From Gilliamella apis (GTDB lineage Bacteria; Pseudomonadota; Gammaproteobacteria; Enterobacterales; Orbaceae): 64,000 bases of DNA. How positions within the stretch are numbered: position 1 is the first letter of the stretch; each line of letters starts with the position of its first letter. This document shows, piece by piece, positions 49,325 through 59,013 of the stretch. The position numbers and the translations under genes were made by a program. The DNA is taken from contig NZ_NASD01000008.1 in assembly GCF_002142155.1 (NCBI RefSeq), positions 36,335 through 100,334 of the forward strand. Direction: 5' to 3'. The notes under the pieces are model-generated. The model did not search any database. It was not told where the DNA came from and worked only from the letters and a program-made list of their open reading frames with translations.

Positions 49325-50089
49325 ATGAATATAGTAACAGTTAAACAGCTTGAGATAGGTAAAGGTACTCCAAAAATAATTGTGCCAATTATTGGAAAAA
49401 CCGAAGATGAACTCATTGATGAAGTAAAGTTTTTACAAACTATTGATTTTGACGTTTTAGAATGGCGAGTTGACCACTTTACACAAGTTGATAATATTGA
49501 TGCAGTCAAATCCATAGCACAAAAAATAGCTACCTTATTGCCCAATAAACCAATTTTATTTACTTTCCGTACCGCAAATGAAGGTGGCGTAAAACCATGG
49601 CCATTAGATGCTTATATACAACTAAATAAAGCAATGGCAAGCAGTGGCTTAGTTGATTTAATTGATGTTGAAGTCTTTATTGGCGATGACAATGTAAAAG
49701 AAATTATCGATATTGCGCATAAAAATAACGTATTCGTGGTTGCTTCAAACCATGATTTTGAAAAAACACCATCACAAAGTGATATTGTCTATCGATTAAG
49801 AAAAATGCAAGACTTAGGTGCTGATATTCCTAAAATTGCTGTGATGCCACAAAATACTAATGATGTATTAACATTACTTGCCGCAACCAGCGAAATGAAT
49901 GAAAAATTTGCTACACAACCAATTATTACCATGTCAATGGCCGGTCTTGGTGCAATCAGCCGCATTGCAGGGACAACCTTTGGTTCAGCCATGACATTTG
50001 GTGCCGCCAAAAACGCCTCAGCTCCAGGTCAACTCGATGTTAAACAATTACGTTACATTTTGGATGTAATGTATCAAAGCAAAGCTTGA
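49325..50089 (+). CDS. aroD: 3-dehydroquinate dehydratase, type I
   Basis: Third step of the shikimate pathway, a Schiff-base enzyme. 254 residues. PKIIVPIIGKTEDEL, LEWRVDHFTQ, FTFRTANEGG, SNHDFEKTP with the catalytic His, the Schiff-base Lys in IPKIAVMPQ, and TMSMAGLGAISRIAGTTFGSAMTFG. Normal length. With ydiB it may allow quinate or shikimate use as well as synthesis. Terminator hairpin follows. Confidence 0.95.
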   Translation: MNIVTVKQLEIGKGTPKIIVPIIGKTEDELIDEVKFLQTIDFDVLEWRVDHFTQVDNIDAVKSIAQKIATLLPNKPILFTFRTANEGGVKPWPLDAYIQLNKAMASSGLVDLIDVEVFIGDDNVKEIIDIAHKNNVFVVASNHDFEKTPSQSDIVYRLRKMQDLGADIPKIAVMPQNTNDVLTLLAATSEMNEKFATQPIITMSMAGLGAISRIAGTTFGSAMTFGAAKNASAPGQLDVKQLRYILDVMYQSKA

Positions 50090-50101
50090 TAATAAACTGA
50101 T

Positions 50102-50132
50102 GCCATCACGATTTAAACTGGATTGTGATGGC
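50102..50132 (+). terminator. Terminator downstream of aroD
   Basis: GCCATCAC-15 nt-GTGATGGC followed by TAGTTTTC, 13 bp after the aroD stop. Confidence 0.65.
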
Positions 50133-50159
50133 TAGTTTTCGCTCATTAATTCAACCATT

Positions 50160-50188
50160 TTGACAACTTAATTTCAATAAACTATATA
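50160..50188 (+). promoter_or_regulatory. Sigma-70 promoter upstream of plsB
   Basis: TTGACA (50160-50165), a 17-bp spacer, and TATATA (50183-50188). It would start transcription about 240 bp before plsB, giving a long leader. Confidence 0.6.
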
Positions 50189-50438
50189 GTGTTGCTTTTA
50201 ATATGTCTTTATAATGGGTAGGCATAAGCATCTATAAATTAAAATAATCTAGCTGAAAGATTATGCAAATTAACTAACAGTTAGACAATAACACATATAT
50301 ACTTGGATTAATGTTTATTGTTAAAAAGTAAAATAACAATATAAATTTGCAATTTATGCATCGACAAGTTAGTCGATAAACTAATAGCTAACAATGATTT
50401 AAATATATAATTAGCTACAAAATATGAGGTTTATTTTT

Positions 50439-52859
50439 ATGTTTTCTTGGTGGACAAAAGTTTATTTTTCACTAATTCAGATCCCTGTTAAGCTTTTTGT
50501 TAAAAGTAAACCGATCCCTACCGATCCCATTACTGAATTGGATCTCGATATCCATCGACCAATTTTGTATGTACTACCTTATAATTCACAAATTGACTTA
50601 ATGGTAGTGAGATCTCTTTGTCTTAAATATGATTTACCAGATCCTTTATTAGGCATTGATATTAATGGCAATACAATTCCTGCTTATGTTTATATTGATA
50701 AAGGACCGGGTATTTTTGCTTCTAAAAAACAAAAAAATAAATCAATTGAAATTTTAAGAGAATATATCTCAGCGCATCAACAAAATGATGAACTTGATGT
50801 GCAAATGTTGCCGGTTTCCGTTATGTTTGGGCGAAAACCAGATAAAGAAGGTAAAAAAATGCCTTCACTACAAGTTTTAGGCGCAACGTATAAACTTTAT
50901 AAAATCTTAATTTCTGGTCGTGACTGTTACACCCGATTCTCTCGAACGGTATCATTTAAAAATATTAAGGTTGACGATAACCAAGATATCTCTGTTTTAG
51001 CCCACAAACTTGCTCGTGTCGCACGCATACACTTTGCCAAACAAAGGGCTGCCTCTGTTGGTCCGAAGTTACCTGTTCGTCAGGAGATGCTTAACAAATT
51101 ATTAACTAATCCTGCCCTTGCCGAAGCTATACAAGAAGAAGCTAAAAGCAAAAAAATAGATCAGGATAAAGCCAGAAAGAATGCCTTATCATTATTAAAC
51201 GAAATTGCGGCTAATTTTTCTTATCGCATGCTTAGAATGACTGATTTTGTTCTGACTTGGGCATGGAATAGACTTTATCAAGGTTTGAAAGTCACCAATG
51301 CAGATCCTGTTCGAGAATTAGCTGAAAATGGCCATGAAATTGTCTATGCGCCATGTCATCGCAGTCATATGGATTACTTATTACTATCCTATGTACTTTA
51401 TCGACAAGGACTGGTGCCACCACATATTGCCGCAGGTATTAATTTAAACTTCTGGCCAGCAGGACCTATTTTTAGGCGCTTAGGGGCATTTTTTATTCGC
51501 CGCTCATTTAAAGGTAATAAACTTTATACCGCTGTATTTCGGGAGTATTTAGCTGAACTATTTATCCGAGGTTATTCGGTAGAGTATTTCATCGAGGGCG
51601 GTCGATCACGCACAGGTAGGTTACTTGATCCTAAAACAGGAATGTTAATGATGACAGTCCAGACATTATTGCGTGGTGATCATCGACCGATAACAATCGT
51701 TCCTGTTTATATAGGTTATGAACATGTTTTAGAAGTTGCCACTTATGCCAATGAACTTCGTGGCGCAAAAAAAGAAAAAGAGAGCTTGTGGCGTACAATT
51801 AAAGCATTTTTAAAATTGAAAAAATTAGGATTTGGTTATGTTAACTTTGGTGATCCTATCCCTTTAAATCAATTTTTAAATCAACAAATTCCCGATTGGC
51901 GAGATTCGATTGATCCAACAGGAACACAACGCCCTAGCTGGTTAACACCCACAACTAATCTGCTGGCTACACAAATAATGGAACACATAAATTCATCTGC
52001 TGCAATTAATGCCATGAATTTATGTTGTTCAATATTGTTAGCTGCTGACCAATGTACATTAACCAAAGTAAAATTATTAGAAAATATTGATTATCTCTTA
52101 AAATTATTAAAAAACATTCCTTATTCCGACTTAATTACCATTCCTGATCAAACTGCTGAACAGATGTTTGAACATGCTAAAGAAATGGGCAAATTTGTTA
52201 TTACAACTGATGAAGTTGGTGAAATGGTAGGTCTAACAGCCGAGCAAGCAGTATTGATGACCTATTATCGTAATAACATTCAGCATTTATTGATCATTCC
52301 AGCAATTGTCGCGCGAATTTTACTTAAAAATAACCGCATTTCGATTGATGAAGTACTTATGCAAGTCAAACTGCTGTTCCCGTTAATAAAATCAGAACTA
52401 TTTTTATATCACGATGATGAACAACTAACAGAGTACGTAAATAACATTATTGCAACTTATGCCGAATTGAATCTAATCAGTTACACGCCAGATAAATTAA
52501 CCTTGAACTACTTAAAAATGTCAGGTTTACAGTTATTGGCTTCATCCTCAAAAGATACATTACAACGCTATGTCATTGCATTTTCATTATTGCAAAAAGA
52601 TCCAACCATCAGCCGAGCAAGTTTAGAAAAAGAAGGCCGATTAATAGCCGAACGTTTATCGATACTTCATGGTATTAATGCACCAGAGTTTTTTGATAAA
52701 GGTGTTTTTTCAACCTTAGTTGCTTCACTTCGTGAACAAGGTTATTTAGATGATAAAGACGATGCCAATTTAGCAAAAATTGACACTATGAATAAAATAC
52801 TTAAACCATTAATCACCAACCGAGTAATGCAGACAATTGACGAAATTAATCTAAAATAA
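50439..52859 (+). CDS. plsB: Glycerol-3-phosphate 1-O-acyltransferase
   Basis: Inner-membrane enzyme for the first acylation of phospholipid synthesis. 806 residues (E. coli 807). HRSHMD at 307-312 is the catalytic H(X4)D. NFWPAGPIFRRLGAFFIRR, EYFIEGGRSRTGRLLDPKTGML and PVYIGYEHVLEV follow. VQMLPVSVMFGRKP, VLPYNSQIDL and the C-terminal LSILHGINAPEFFDKGVFS also match. The start at 50439 (MFSWWTKVYF) has GAGG 9 bases upstream; the ATG at 50424 overlaps that Shine-Dalgarno. Confidence 0.97.
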   Translation: MFSWWTKVYFSLIQIPVKLFVKSKPIPTDPITELDLDIHRPILYVLPYNSQIDLMVVRSLCLKYDLPDPLLGIDINGNTIPAYVYIDKGPGIFASKKQKNKSIEILREYISAHQQNDELDVQMLPVSVMFGRKPDKEGKKMPSLQVLGATYKLYKILISGRDCYTRFSRTVSFKNIKVDDNQDISVLAHKLARVARIHFAKQRAASVGPKLPVRQEMLNKLLTNPALAEAIQEEAKSKKIDQDKARKNALSLLNEIAANFSYRMLRMTDFVLTWAWNRLYQGLKVTNADPVRELAENGHEIVYAPCHRSHMDYLLLSYVLYRQGLVPPHIAAGINLNFWPAGPIFRRLGAFFIRRSFKGNKLYTAVFREYLAELFIRGYSVEYFIEGGRSRTGRLLDPKTGMLMMTVQTLLRGDHRPITIVPVYIGYEHVLEVATYANELRGAKKEKESLWRTIKAFLKLKKLGFGYVNFGDPIPLNQFLNQQIPDWRDSIDPTGTQRPSWLTPTTNLLATQIMEHINSSAAINAMNLCCSILLAADQCTLTKVKLLENIDYLLKLLKNIPYSDLITIPDQTAEQMFEHAKEMGKFVITTDEVGEMVGLTAEQAVLMTYYRNNIQHLLIIPAIVARILLKNNRISIDEVLMQVKLLFPLIKSELFLYHDDEQLTEYVNNIIATYAELNLISYTPDKLTLNYLKMSGLQLLASSSKDTLQRYVIAFSLLQKDPTISRASLEKEGRLIAERLSILHGINAPEFFDKGVFSTLVASLREQGYLDDKDDANLAKIDTMNKILKPLITNRVMQTIDEINLK

Positions 52860-52867
52860 TAAACTAA

Positions 52868-52894
52868 GGCTTACTTGATTGCTATCAGTAAGCC
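52868..52894 (+). terminator. Hairpin downstream of plsB
   Basis: GGCTTACT-11 nt-AGTAAGCC begins 9 bp after the plsB stop. No T tract follows, so termination is only probable. Confidence 0.5.
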
Positions 52895-53008
52895 GAATAT
52901 ACTACGCTTCCAACCTTTAATTTAAACATTTCCTTGCTTAATTAGTTTTACTAAAAATGTATTTAATCTTAATAAAATATTAAAACAAGCAAATAGCAAT
53001 TGATATTT

Positions 53009-53022
53009 TTGACATATGTCAA
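53009..53022. promoter_or_regulatory. FNR-like palindrome upstream of the formate dehydrogenase operon
   Basis: TTGACATATGTCAA is a perfect palindrome with the layout TTGAY-N4-RTCAA of FNR sites (8 of 10 positions). It is 125 bp before the fdnG start, which fits anaerobic induction. Confidence 0.45.
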
Positions 53023-53146
53023 ACTTTTAAATATTTATCCCTTTATTTCCATTCAATTAAATATTATCATTACAATTAATAAGGATGTTTATAAATTCCT
53101 ACATAATAATCTAAATAATGTAATGTCAGCTTTTTAAGGAGTTCAT

Positions 53147-56100
53147 ATGCTATTTAACCGTAGACAGTTCTTTAAGATCTGTGCTGGTGGCATGGCTGGA
53201 ACCACAGTAGCTACGCTGGGACTTGCCCCGAGCATAGCTCTTGCACAAACTCGCCAATATAAATTATTAAAATCAAAAGAGACGCGAAATAATTGTACTT
53301 ACTGTTCAGTAGGATGTGGAATGCTCCTCTATAGCCGAGGCGATGGAGCAAAAAATGCCGAATCATCTATTTTTCATATCGAAGGTGACCCTGATCATCC
53401 AGTTAGCCGAGGCTCTCTTTGTCCAAAAGGTGCTGGAGTACTTGATTATATTAAAAGCGAACAAAGAGTTAAATATCCTGAATATCGTGCTCCTGGTTCT
53501 GATAAATGGCAACGGATTAGTTGGGATGAAGCAATTGATCGTATTGCCCGACTAATGAAAGCTGACCGAGATAAAAACTTTCAAGAAAAAAATGCACAAG
53601 GTACAACAGTTAATCGCTGGACAACAACCGGCTGGTTGGTTACCTCAGCAGCGAGTAATGAAACGGGTTGGTTAGCCTTTAAAGTTGCTCGTTCATTAGG
53701 AATGTTAAGCCTCGAAACCCAAGCTAGGGTTTGTCATGGTCCTTCTGTTTCTAGCTTAGCTGCGACATTCGGTCGAGGCGCGATGACCAATAATTGGAAT
53801 GATATCAAAAATGCTAATGTGGTTATCGTTATGGGTGGTAATGCAGCGGAAGCCCACCCGGTTGGATTTAAATGGGCTATTGAAGCTAAAATTACTAACG
53901 GTGCGGAACTGATTGCGATTGATCCACGTTTTCATCGAACTGCCTCTGTCGCCGATCATTATGTACCAATTCGTGCTGGTTCTGACATTGCTTTTTTACT
54001 TGGTATTATTAACTACCTTATCTCACATAACGAAGTAAACTTTGAATATCTGGTTACCCACTCTAATGCCAGTTTAATTGTCCGTGATGATTTTAACTTT
54101 GATACAAATAGTGGTTTATTTAGTGGTTATGATGCTGCTAACCGTCAATACGATCAAACCAGCTGGGCATATCAAAAAGATGAAAATGGTTATGCATTAA
54201 GAGATAAAACCCTAAGTCATCCACGTTGTGTATGGAATTTATTAAAACAACATGTGAGTCGTTATACGCCAGAAATGGTAAACAAAGTTACCGGTAGTCC
54301 AATAGACGGTTTTTTACATGTTTGTCGATCTCTTGCTAGTACCAAAACCAACGATCGTGCTGCAACTTTCTTATATGCCTTAGGGTGGACTCAGCACACC
54401 TATGGAACTCAAATCATTCGCACTGCAGCGATGATCCAACTTATTCTTGGCAACATTGGTGTTATGGGCGGTGGTATCAATGCTTTACGTGGACACTCAA
54501 ACATTCAAGGTTTAACTGATGTAGGATTACTATCTAATCGATTACCTGCTTATCTTGACTTACCAAAAGAATCGCAAACTTCACTTGAGCAATATCTGAC
54601 AGAAAAAACCCCTAAACCACTTGGTCCAAATGAGGTCAATTTTTGGGGTAATTACCCGAAATTCTTTGTTAGCTTTATGAAAGCAATGTACGGTGAGAAT
54701 GCCACTCAAGATAACAATTGGGGATTTGATTGGTTACCAAAATGGGATAAAACCTATGATGTTTTAAGATTCAGCAAAATGATGCGTGATGGTCAAGCTA
54801 ATGGTTTTATTTGCCAAGGTTTCAACCCATTAGCAGCACTGCCTGATAAAAATAGTATTCGTGATGGATTATCTAAGCTTAAATTTTTAGTTAGCATTGA
54901 TCCAATGCCAACCGAAACCGCCGAGTTTTGGAAAAATCATGGCGAATCCAATGATGTTGATCCAAGCAAAATTCAAACCGAGGTATTTAGGCTTCCTGCT
55001 AACTGCTTTGCTGAAGAAAACGGCACAATTGTTAACTCATCACGTTTATTACAATGGCACTGGGCAGCAGCCAGACCACCTTACGAATCACTTTATGATC
55101 CAGAGATTATTGCCCGCATTTACCTAAGAATTAAAGAGCTTTATGAACAAGATGGTGGTGCTTATCACGAACCAATTAACAATTTAAGCTGGGATTATCT
55201 AGATCCAGAAGGTCCATCGGCTGAAGAACTCGCTAAAGAGTGTAATGGTCGAGCATTAGCTGACTTAACGGATAACAGTGGCAATGTCATCCTGAAAAAA
55301 GGCCAACTATTAAGCGGTTTTTCACAATTAAAAGCTGACGGATCTACCTCATCAGGGATCTGGATATTCTGTGGCTCTTGGACTGAGCAAGGTAATCTAA
55401 TGGCTCGCCGCGATCCTAGTGATCCATCTGGTAAAGGTATCCATGCTGGTTGGGCATGGGCATGGCCAATGAATCGACGAGTATTGTATAACCGAGCCTC
55501 TGCCGACGAAAATGGTAAACCATGGGATCCAAATCGAGTGTTAATCAAATGGAACGGTACAAATTGGGATGGTAATGATGTCGCTGACTTTACCGGTACA
55601 TTATCACCAAGCTCTGGTGCCGGTGCATTTATCATGAATAATGATGGTTTAGGTGGATTATTCTGCTTAAATCGTTTGGTTGATGGCCCATTCCCTGAAC
55701 ATTACGAGCCATTTGAAACACCAATTTCCAATAATCCTATGCATCCTAAACAAGTTAATAGCCCAGTTGCTAGAGCATTTAAAGAGGATTTAGCTCGCTT
55801 AGGTAAAGCAGATGAGTTTCCTTATGTTGGCACCACATACAGTATTACTGAACACTTCCATTTCTGGACGCAACATGCAAGATTAGCATCCATCACACAA
55901 CCGGAACAATTTATTGAACTGAGTGAAAATCTTGCCAATAAGAAAGGCATAAAATTAGGCGATACAGTAAAAGTTACCTCTTATCGAGGTTATATCAAAG
56001 CCAAAGCAGTTGTGACAAAACGTTTACCAACTTTGACTGTTGATGGTAAAGAGATCGAAACCATAGGAATTCCAATTGTATGGGGATTCACTGGGCAAAC

Positions 56101-56215
56101 GAAAAAAGGCTTCTTGGTTAATGAATTAACACCTCATTTAGGTGACGCTAATTCACAAACACCGGAATATAAGTCGTTTTTAGTTAACATCGAAAAAGTT
56201 ACCACAGCGGCATAA
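53147..56215 (+). CDS. fdnG: Formate dehydrogenase-N/O, catalytic alpha subunit (Cys form)
   Basis: Periplasmic molybdenum/bis-MGD subunit of the respiratory formate dehydrogenase. 1022 residues, full length. Tat signal NRRQFFKICAGG at the N-terminus, then the [4Fe-4S] motif CTYCSVGCGM...CPKGAG. The catalytic residue is Cys196 (ARVCHGPS, codon TGT at 53732) exactly where E. coli FdnG has Sec196, so no selenocysteine machinery is needed. LYALGWTQHTYG and GGGINALRGHSNIQGLTDVG are strongly conserved. AAGGAG before the ATG. Could equally be named fdoG. Confidence 0.95.
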   Translation: MLFNRRQFFKICAGGMAGTTVATLGLAPSIALAQTRQYKLLKSKETRNNCTYCSVGCGMLLYSRGDGAKNAESSIFHIEGDPDHPVSRGSLCPKGAGVLDYIKSEQRVKYPEYRAPGSDKWQRISWDEAIDRIARLMKADRDKNFQEKNAQGTTVNRWTTTGWLVTSAASNETGWLAFKVARSLGMLSLETQARVCHGPSVSSLAATFGRGAMTNNWNDIKNANVVIVMGGNAAEAHPVGFKWAIEAKITNGAELIAIDPRFHRTASVADHYVPIRAGSDIAFLLGIINYLISHNEVNFEYLVTHSNASLIVRDDFNFDTNSGLFSGYDAANRQYDQTSWAYQKDENGYALRDKTLSHPRCVWNLLKQHVSRYTPEMVNKVTGSPIDGFLHVCRSLASTKTNDRAATFLYALGWTQHTYGTQIIRTAAMIQLILGNIGVMGGGINALRGHSNIQGLTDVGLLSNRLPAYLDLPKESQTSLEQYLTEKTPKPLGPNEVNFWGNYPKFFVSFMKAMYGENATQDNNWGFDWLPKWDKTYDVLRFSKMMRDGQANGFICQGFNPLAALPDKNSIRDGLSKLKFLVSIDPMPTETAEFWKNHGESNDVDPSKIQTEVFRLPANCFAEENGTIVNSSRLLQWHWAAARPPYESLYDPEIIARIYLRIKELYEQDGGAYHEPINNLSWDYLDPEGPSAEELAKECNGRALADLTDNSGNVILKKGQLLSGFSQLKADGSTSSGIWIFCGSWTEQGNLMARRDPSDPSGKGIHAGWAWAWPMNRRVLYNRASADENGKPWDPNRVLIKWNGTNWDGNDVADFTGTLSPSSGAGAFIMNNDGLGGLFCLNRLVDGPFPEHYEPFETPISNNPMHPKQVNSPVARAFKEDLARLGKADEFPYVGTTYSITEHFHFWTQHARLASITQPEQFIELSENLANKKGIKLGDTVKVTSYRGYIKAKAVVTKRLPTLTVDGKEIETIGIPIVWGFTGQTKKGFLVNELTPHLGDANSQTPEYKSFLVNIEKVTTAA

Positions 56216-56230
56216 GGAGGGAGATAAATT

Positions 56231-57205
56231 ATGTCATTACAAACTCAAGATATTATTCGCCGCTCAGCAACTAACGCTTTAACCCCTGCACCTCGGGCTC
56301 GAGATTATCAGCAAGAAGTGGCTAAATTAATTGACGTTACCACCTGTATCGGTTGTAAAGCATGTCAGGTAGCTTGTAGCGAATGGAATGATCTGCGTGC
56401 CGAAATAGGTAATAGCGTCGGTGTTTATGACAACCCTGCCGACTTAGAACCTAAAGCATGGACCGTTATGCGCTATTCAGAAGTTGAAATTAATGGCAAA
56501 TTTGAATGGCTTATTCGTAAAGATGGTTGTATGCACTGCGCCGATCCCGGTTGTTTAAAAGCGTGTCCATCAGAAGGAGCAATCATCCAATATGCAAATG
56601 GTATTGTTGATTTTCAATCGGAACACTGTATTGGATGTGGATATTGTGTGGCCGGCTGTCCATTTAATATTCCTAGAATCAGTAAAGAAGATAATCACTC
56701 TTATAAATGTACCTTATGTGTTGATCGCGTCGCAGTTGGCCAAGAACCTGCTTGTGTAAAAACCTGCCCAACTGGTGCAATTCATTTTGGCACCAAACAA
56801 GATATGATTCGTCATGCCGAGCATCGAATTACTGATTTGAAAAAACGTGGATTTGAACACGCTGGTCTCTATAATCCAGAAGGTGTGGGTGGCACACATG
56901 TTATGTATGTTTTACATCATGCCGATCAACCTGAACTTTATCATGGCTTACCAAAAGACCCGCAAGTTAGTGAAATTGTTAAATTCTGGAAAGGTGCTTG
57001 GAAGCCACTATCAGCAGCTGCTTTTGTCGCTACTTTTGGTGGATTGCTGTTCCACTATATGGGTGTCGGTGCGATTGAAGTCGATGAAGAAGATATAGAA
57101 CACGAAAAAGAAGCAGATAAACAAGCAAGGAAACGTTTAGGATTGCCTATTTTTGGCCGGAAAAATACGCCTAATTCGTCGCAATCGGAGGCTCATCATG
57201 AATAA
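56231..57205 (+). CDS. fdnH: Formate dehydrogenase iron-sulfur subunit (beta)
   Basis: 324 residues carrying four [4Fe-4S] clusters: [37 protein letters not shown] and [25 protein letters not shown] single C-terminal membrane anchor (about 257-276) tethers it on the periplasmic side. It passes electrons from the alpha subunit to the cytochrome b subunit. AAGGAGG before the ATG, 15 bp after fdnG. Its stop overlaps the fdnI start by 8 bp. Confidence 0.96.
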   Translation: MSLQTQDIIRRSATNALTPAPRARDYQQEVAKLIDVTTCIGCKACQVACSEWNDLRAEIGNSVGVYDNPADLEPKAWTVMRYSEVEINGKFEWLIRKDGCMHCADPGCLKACPSEGAIIQYANGIVDFQSEHCIGCGYCVAGCPFNIPRISKEDNHSYKCTLCVDRVAVGQEPACVKTCPTGAIHFGTKQDMIRHAEHRITDLKKRGFEHAGLYNPEGVGGTHVMYVLHHADQPELYHGLPKDPQVSEIVKFWKGAWKPLSAAAFVATFGGLLFHYMGVGAIEVDEEDIEHEKEADKQARKRLGLPIFGRKNTPNSSQSEAHHE

Positions 57206-57896
57206 AAAAGGAATGATATTAAGAACACCACTTATTGTACGTTTCTGTCATTGGTGTATGGTCTGTTTGTTTATTCTAACGGCACTATCTGGTTTGTCGC
57301 TGTTTTTTCCATCCATTAAGCTATTTGGATTATTTCTTGGTACACCACAACTAGTTAGAGCGTTGCATCCAATCATTGGTTGTGTAGTATTCGTTTTATT
57401 AATGTTTATGTTTATAAAACTAGCACATCATAATATTCCAAATAAAAATGACCTGTTATGGATTAAAAACTTTAAACACGTCATTATGGGTAAAGAAGAA
57501 GGTATTCCGATCGGTAAGTATAATGTTGGTCAGAAATTTCTATTCTGGTGCATTATGAGTCTGATCTTTGTATTATTTGTCACAGGTTTAATTATGTGGC
57601 GTCGCTATGTTTCCGATTACTTCCCAATTCAAATAGTTCGTATTGCCATATTTTTACATTCTTTTGCCGCTATATGTCTTATTTTATTAGCCATTGGCCA
57701 TGCTTATATGGCACTTTGGGTAAAAGGTTCCATAAAAGGTATGATAACTGGCTATGTTTCTCGAGCTTGGGCGTTTAAAAATCATTCATCATGGTACGAA
57801 GAAGAAATGAAAAAAGTTTATCAGCAAGAACTTAATGCCGAGAGTGAAACCAAGGTTGAGCAATCACCGCAAACTGAGCAAAAACCTGCTTTATAA
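57198..57896 (+). CDS. fdnI: Formate dehydrogenase cytochrome b556 subunit (gamma)
   Basis: 232 residues, four membrane segments with diheme ligand histidines in [22 protein letters not shown] and [16 protein letters not shown]. It passes electrons to menaquinone or ubiquinone. The start at 57198 ([11 protein letters not shown]) has GGAGG just upstream and lies inside the end of fdnH; a longer frame to 57153 is unlikely. A polar Glu/Gln-rich tail of about 30 residues makes it somewhat longer than E. coli FdnI (217). Confidence 0.93.
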   Translation: MNKKGMILRTPLIVRFCHWCMVCLFILTALSGLSLFFPSIKLFGLFLGTPQLVRALHPIIGCVVFVLLMFMFIKLAHHNIPNKNDLLWIKNFKHVIMGKEEGIPIGKYNVGQKFLFWCIMSLIFVLFVTGLIMWRRYVSDYFPIQIVRIAIFLHSFAAICLILLAIGHAYMALWVKGSIKGMITGYVSRAWAFKNHSSWYEEEMKKVYQQELNAESETKVEQSPQTEQKPAL

Positions 57897-57909
57897 AGTC
57901 TAATAGTAG

Positions 57910-57933
57910 ATCTGCTGATATTAATCAGCAGAT
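57910..57933 (+). terminator. Hairpin between fdnI and fdhE
   Basis: ATCTGCTGAT-ATTA-ATCAGCAGAT, a perfect 10-bp stem with no T tract. It may be a 3'-end stabiliser or partial terminator before fdhE. Confidence 0.5.
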
Positions 57934-57985
57934 TAGCTAAATGGCTAAATCAATTCTGGATAAAACCTCAAAGTGGTAATCAATA

Positions 57986-58894
57986 ATGAGTATAAAAATC
58001 ATTTCACAAGAACAACTCGAACAACAAAATATAAGCTCAGTAATTAGGCAGATCCCATTGCTATTTTATCCATCAACGAAAACACTTTATATTCACCGCG
58101 CGGCACGTTTAAAAACTTTAGCCGAAAATAACCCATTAAGCGATTATTTACTATTTTGTGCAAAAATAGCAGAGCAACAAGCCAAATTAATTAATCAACA
58201 AAACGCTGTTGAAGCACCAAATTTACTCAATAATGGCTTAGCGCCATTAAGTTTAGAGAATTTACCATTAAATGATATTTGGCAAGATTATTTATCTGAA
58301 CTATTAAATTCTTTTTCCGATACCAGTGAACAAATTGAAGCCGTAATTCAACGATTAAAACAAAATAATCCTGAACAACTTCAAGAAAAAGCGATTAGTT
58401 TATTACAGGGTAAATTTGATCTGGTCGAAGGCAACGAATCTATATTTATTTGGTCTGCATTATCGGTTTATTACAGTCAACTGGCTAATCAAATTAAAGG
58501 AAAAGCAGTTGCTGAAAATACTGATCAAAGTTGGCTATGCCCTGTTTGTAATAGCCTACCGGTTGCTAGTGTGATTCAACTTGGCGGTAATAATGGTTTA
58601 AGATATCTTCATTGTAGTTTGTGTGAAAGCGAATGGTATATACCGCGAGTAAAATGTACTTGTTGCGATAATATGCAAGATATCCAATATTTCTCATTAG
58701 ATAACGAAATGGCAGCAATAAAAACTGAATGTTGTGATGCCTGTCATAGCTATTTGAAAATTTTAGATCAAGATAAAGATCCTCACATAGAAGTTATTGC
58801 CGATGATGTAGCATCATTAATCTTAGATATAAAAACAGAAGAAGAAGGATTCGCAAAAAGTGGGATAAACCCATTTGTTTTTGCACAAAAATAG
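57986..58894 (+). CDS. fdhE: Formate dehydrogenase accessory protein FdhE
   Basis: 302 residues (E. coli 309), a cytoplasmic iron-binding chaperone needed for active respiratory formate dehydrogenase. Cys pairs CPVCNSLP, LHCSLCESEWY, KCTCCDN and ECCDACHSY are the rubredoxin-like iron sites, and RAARLKTLAENNPLSDYL is a conserved N-terminal block. It follows fdnGHI, as fdhE follows fdoGHI in E. coli. The sulfurtransferase gene fdhD is not in the window. Weak Shine-Dalgarno. Confidence 0.94.
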   Translation: MSIKIISQEQLEQQNISSVIRQIPLLFYPSTKTLYIHRAARLKTLAENNPLSDYLLFCAKIAEQQAKLINQQNAVEAPNLLNNGLAPLSLENLPLNDIWQDYLSELLNSFSDTSEQIEAVIQRLKQNNPEQLQEKAISLLQGKFDLVEGNESIFIWSALSVYYSQLANQIKGKAVAENTDQSWLCPVCNSLPVASVIQLGGNNGLRYLHCSLCESEWYIPRVKCTCCDNMQDIQYFSLDNEMAAIKTECCDACHSYLKILDQDKDPHIEVIADDVASLILDIKTEEEGFAKSGINPFVFAQK

Positions 58895-59013
58895 AATTTT
58901 TCAATCAGGAACATTTTATCTTTTTATAATAATTAATTATAAAAATATTACTTAACATTTTAAATTATTAGGACTAGAATAATATCACTGTACTAGTTTA
59001 TGAGTTCTTGATA

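Noticed and set aside
53732..53734. Possible in-frame UGA selenocysteine codon in fdnG
   Set aside because: The codon is TGT; no in-frame TGA occurs and no SECIS element is needed.
55195..55635. 146-codon minus-strand ORF inside fdnG
   Set aside because: Antisense to conserved fdnG codons, with no Shine-Dalgarno and no recognisable protein.
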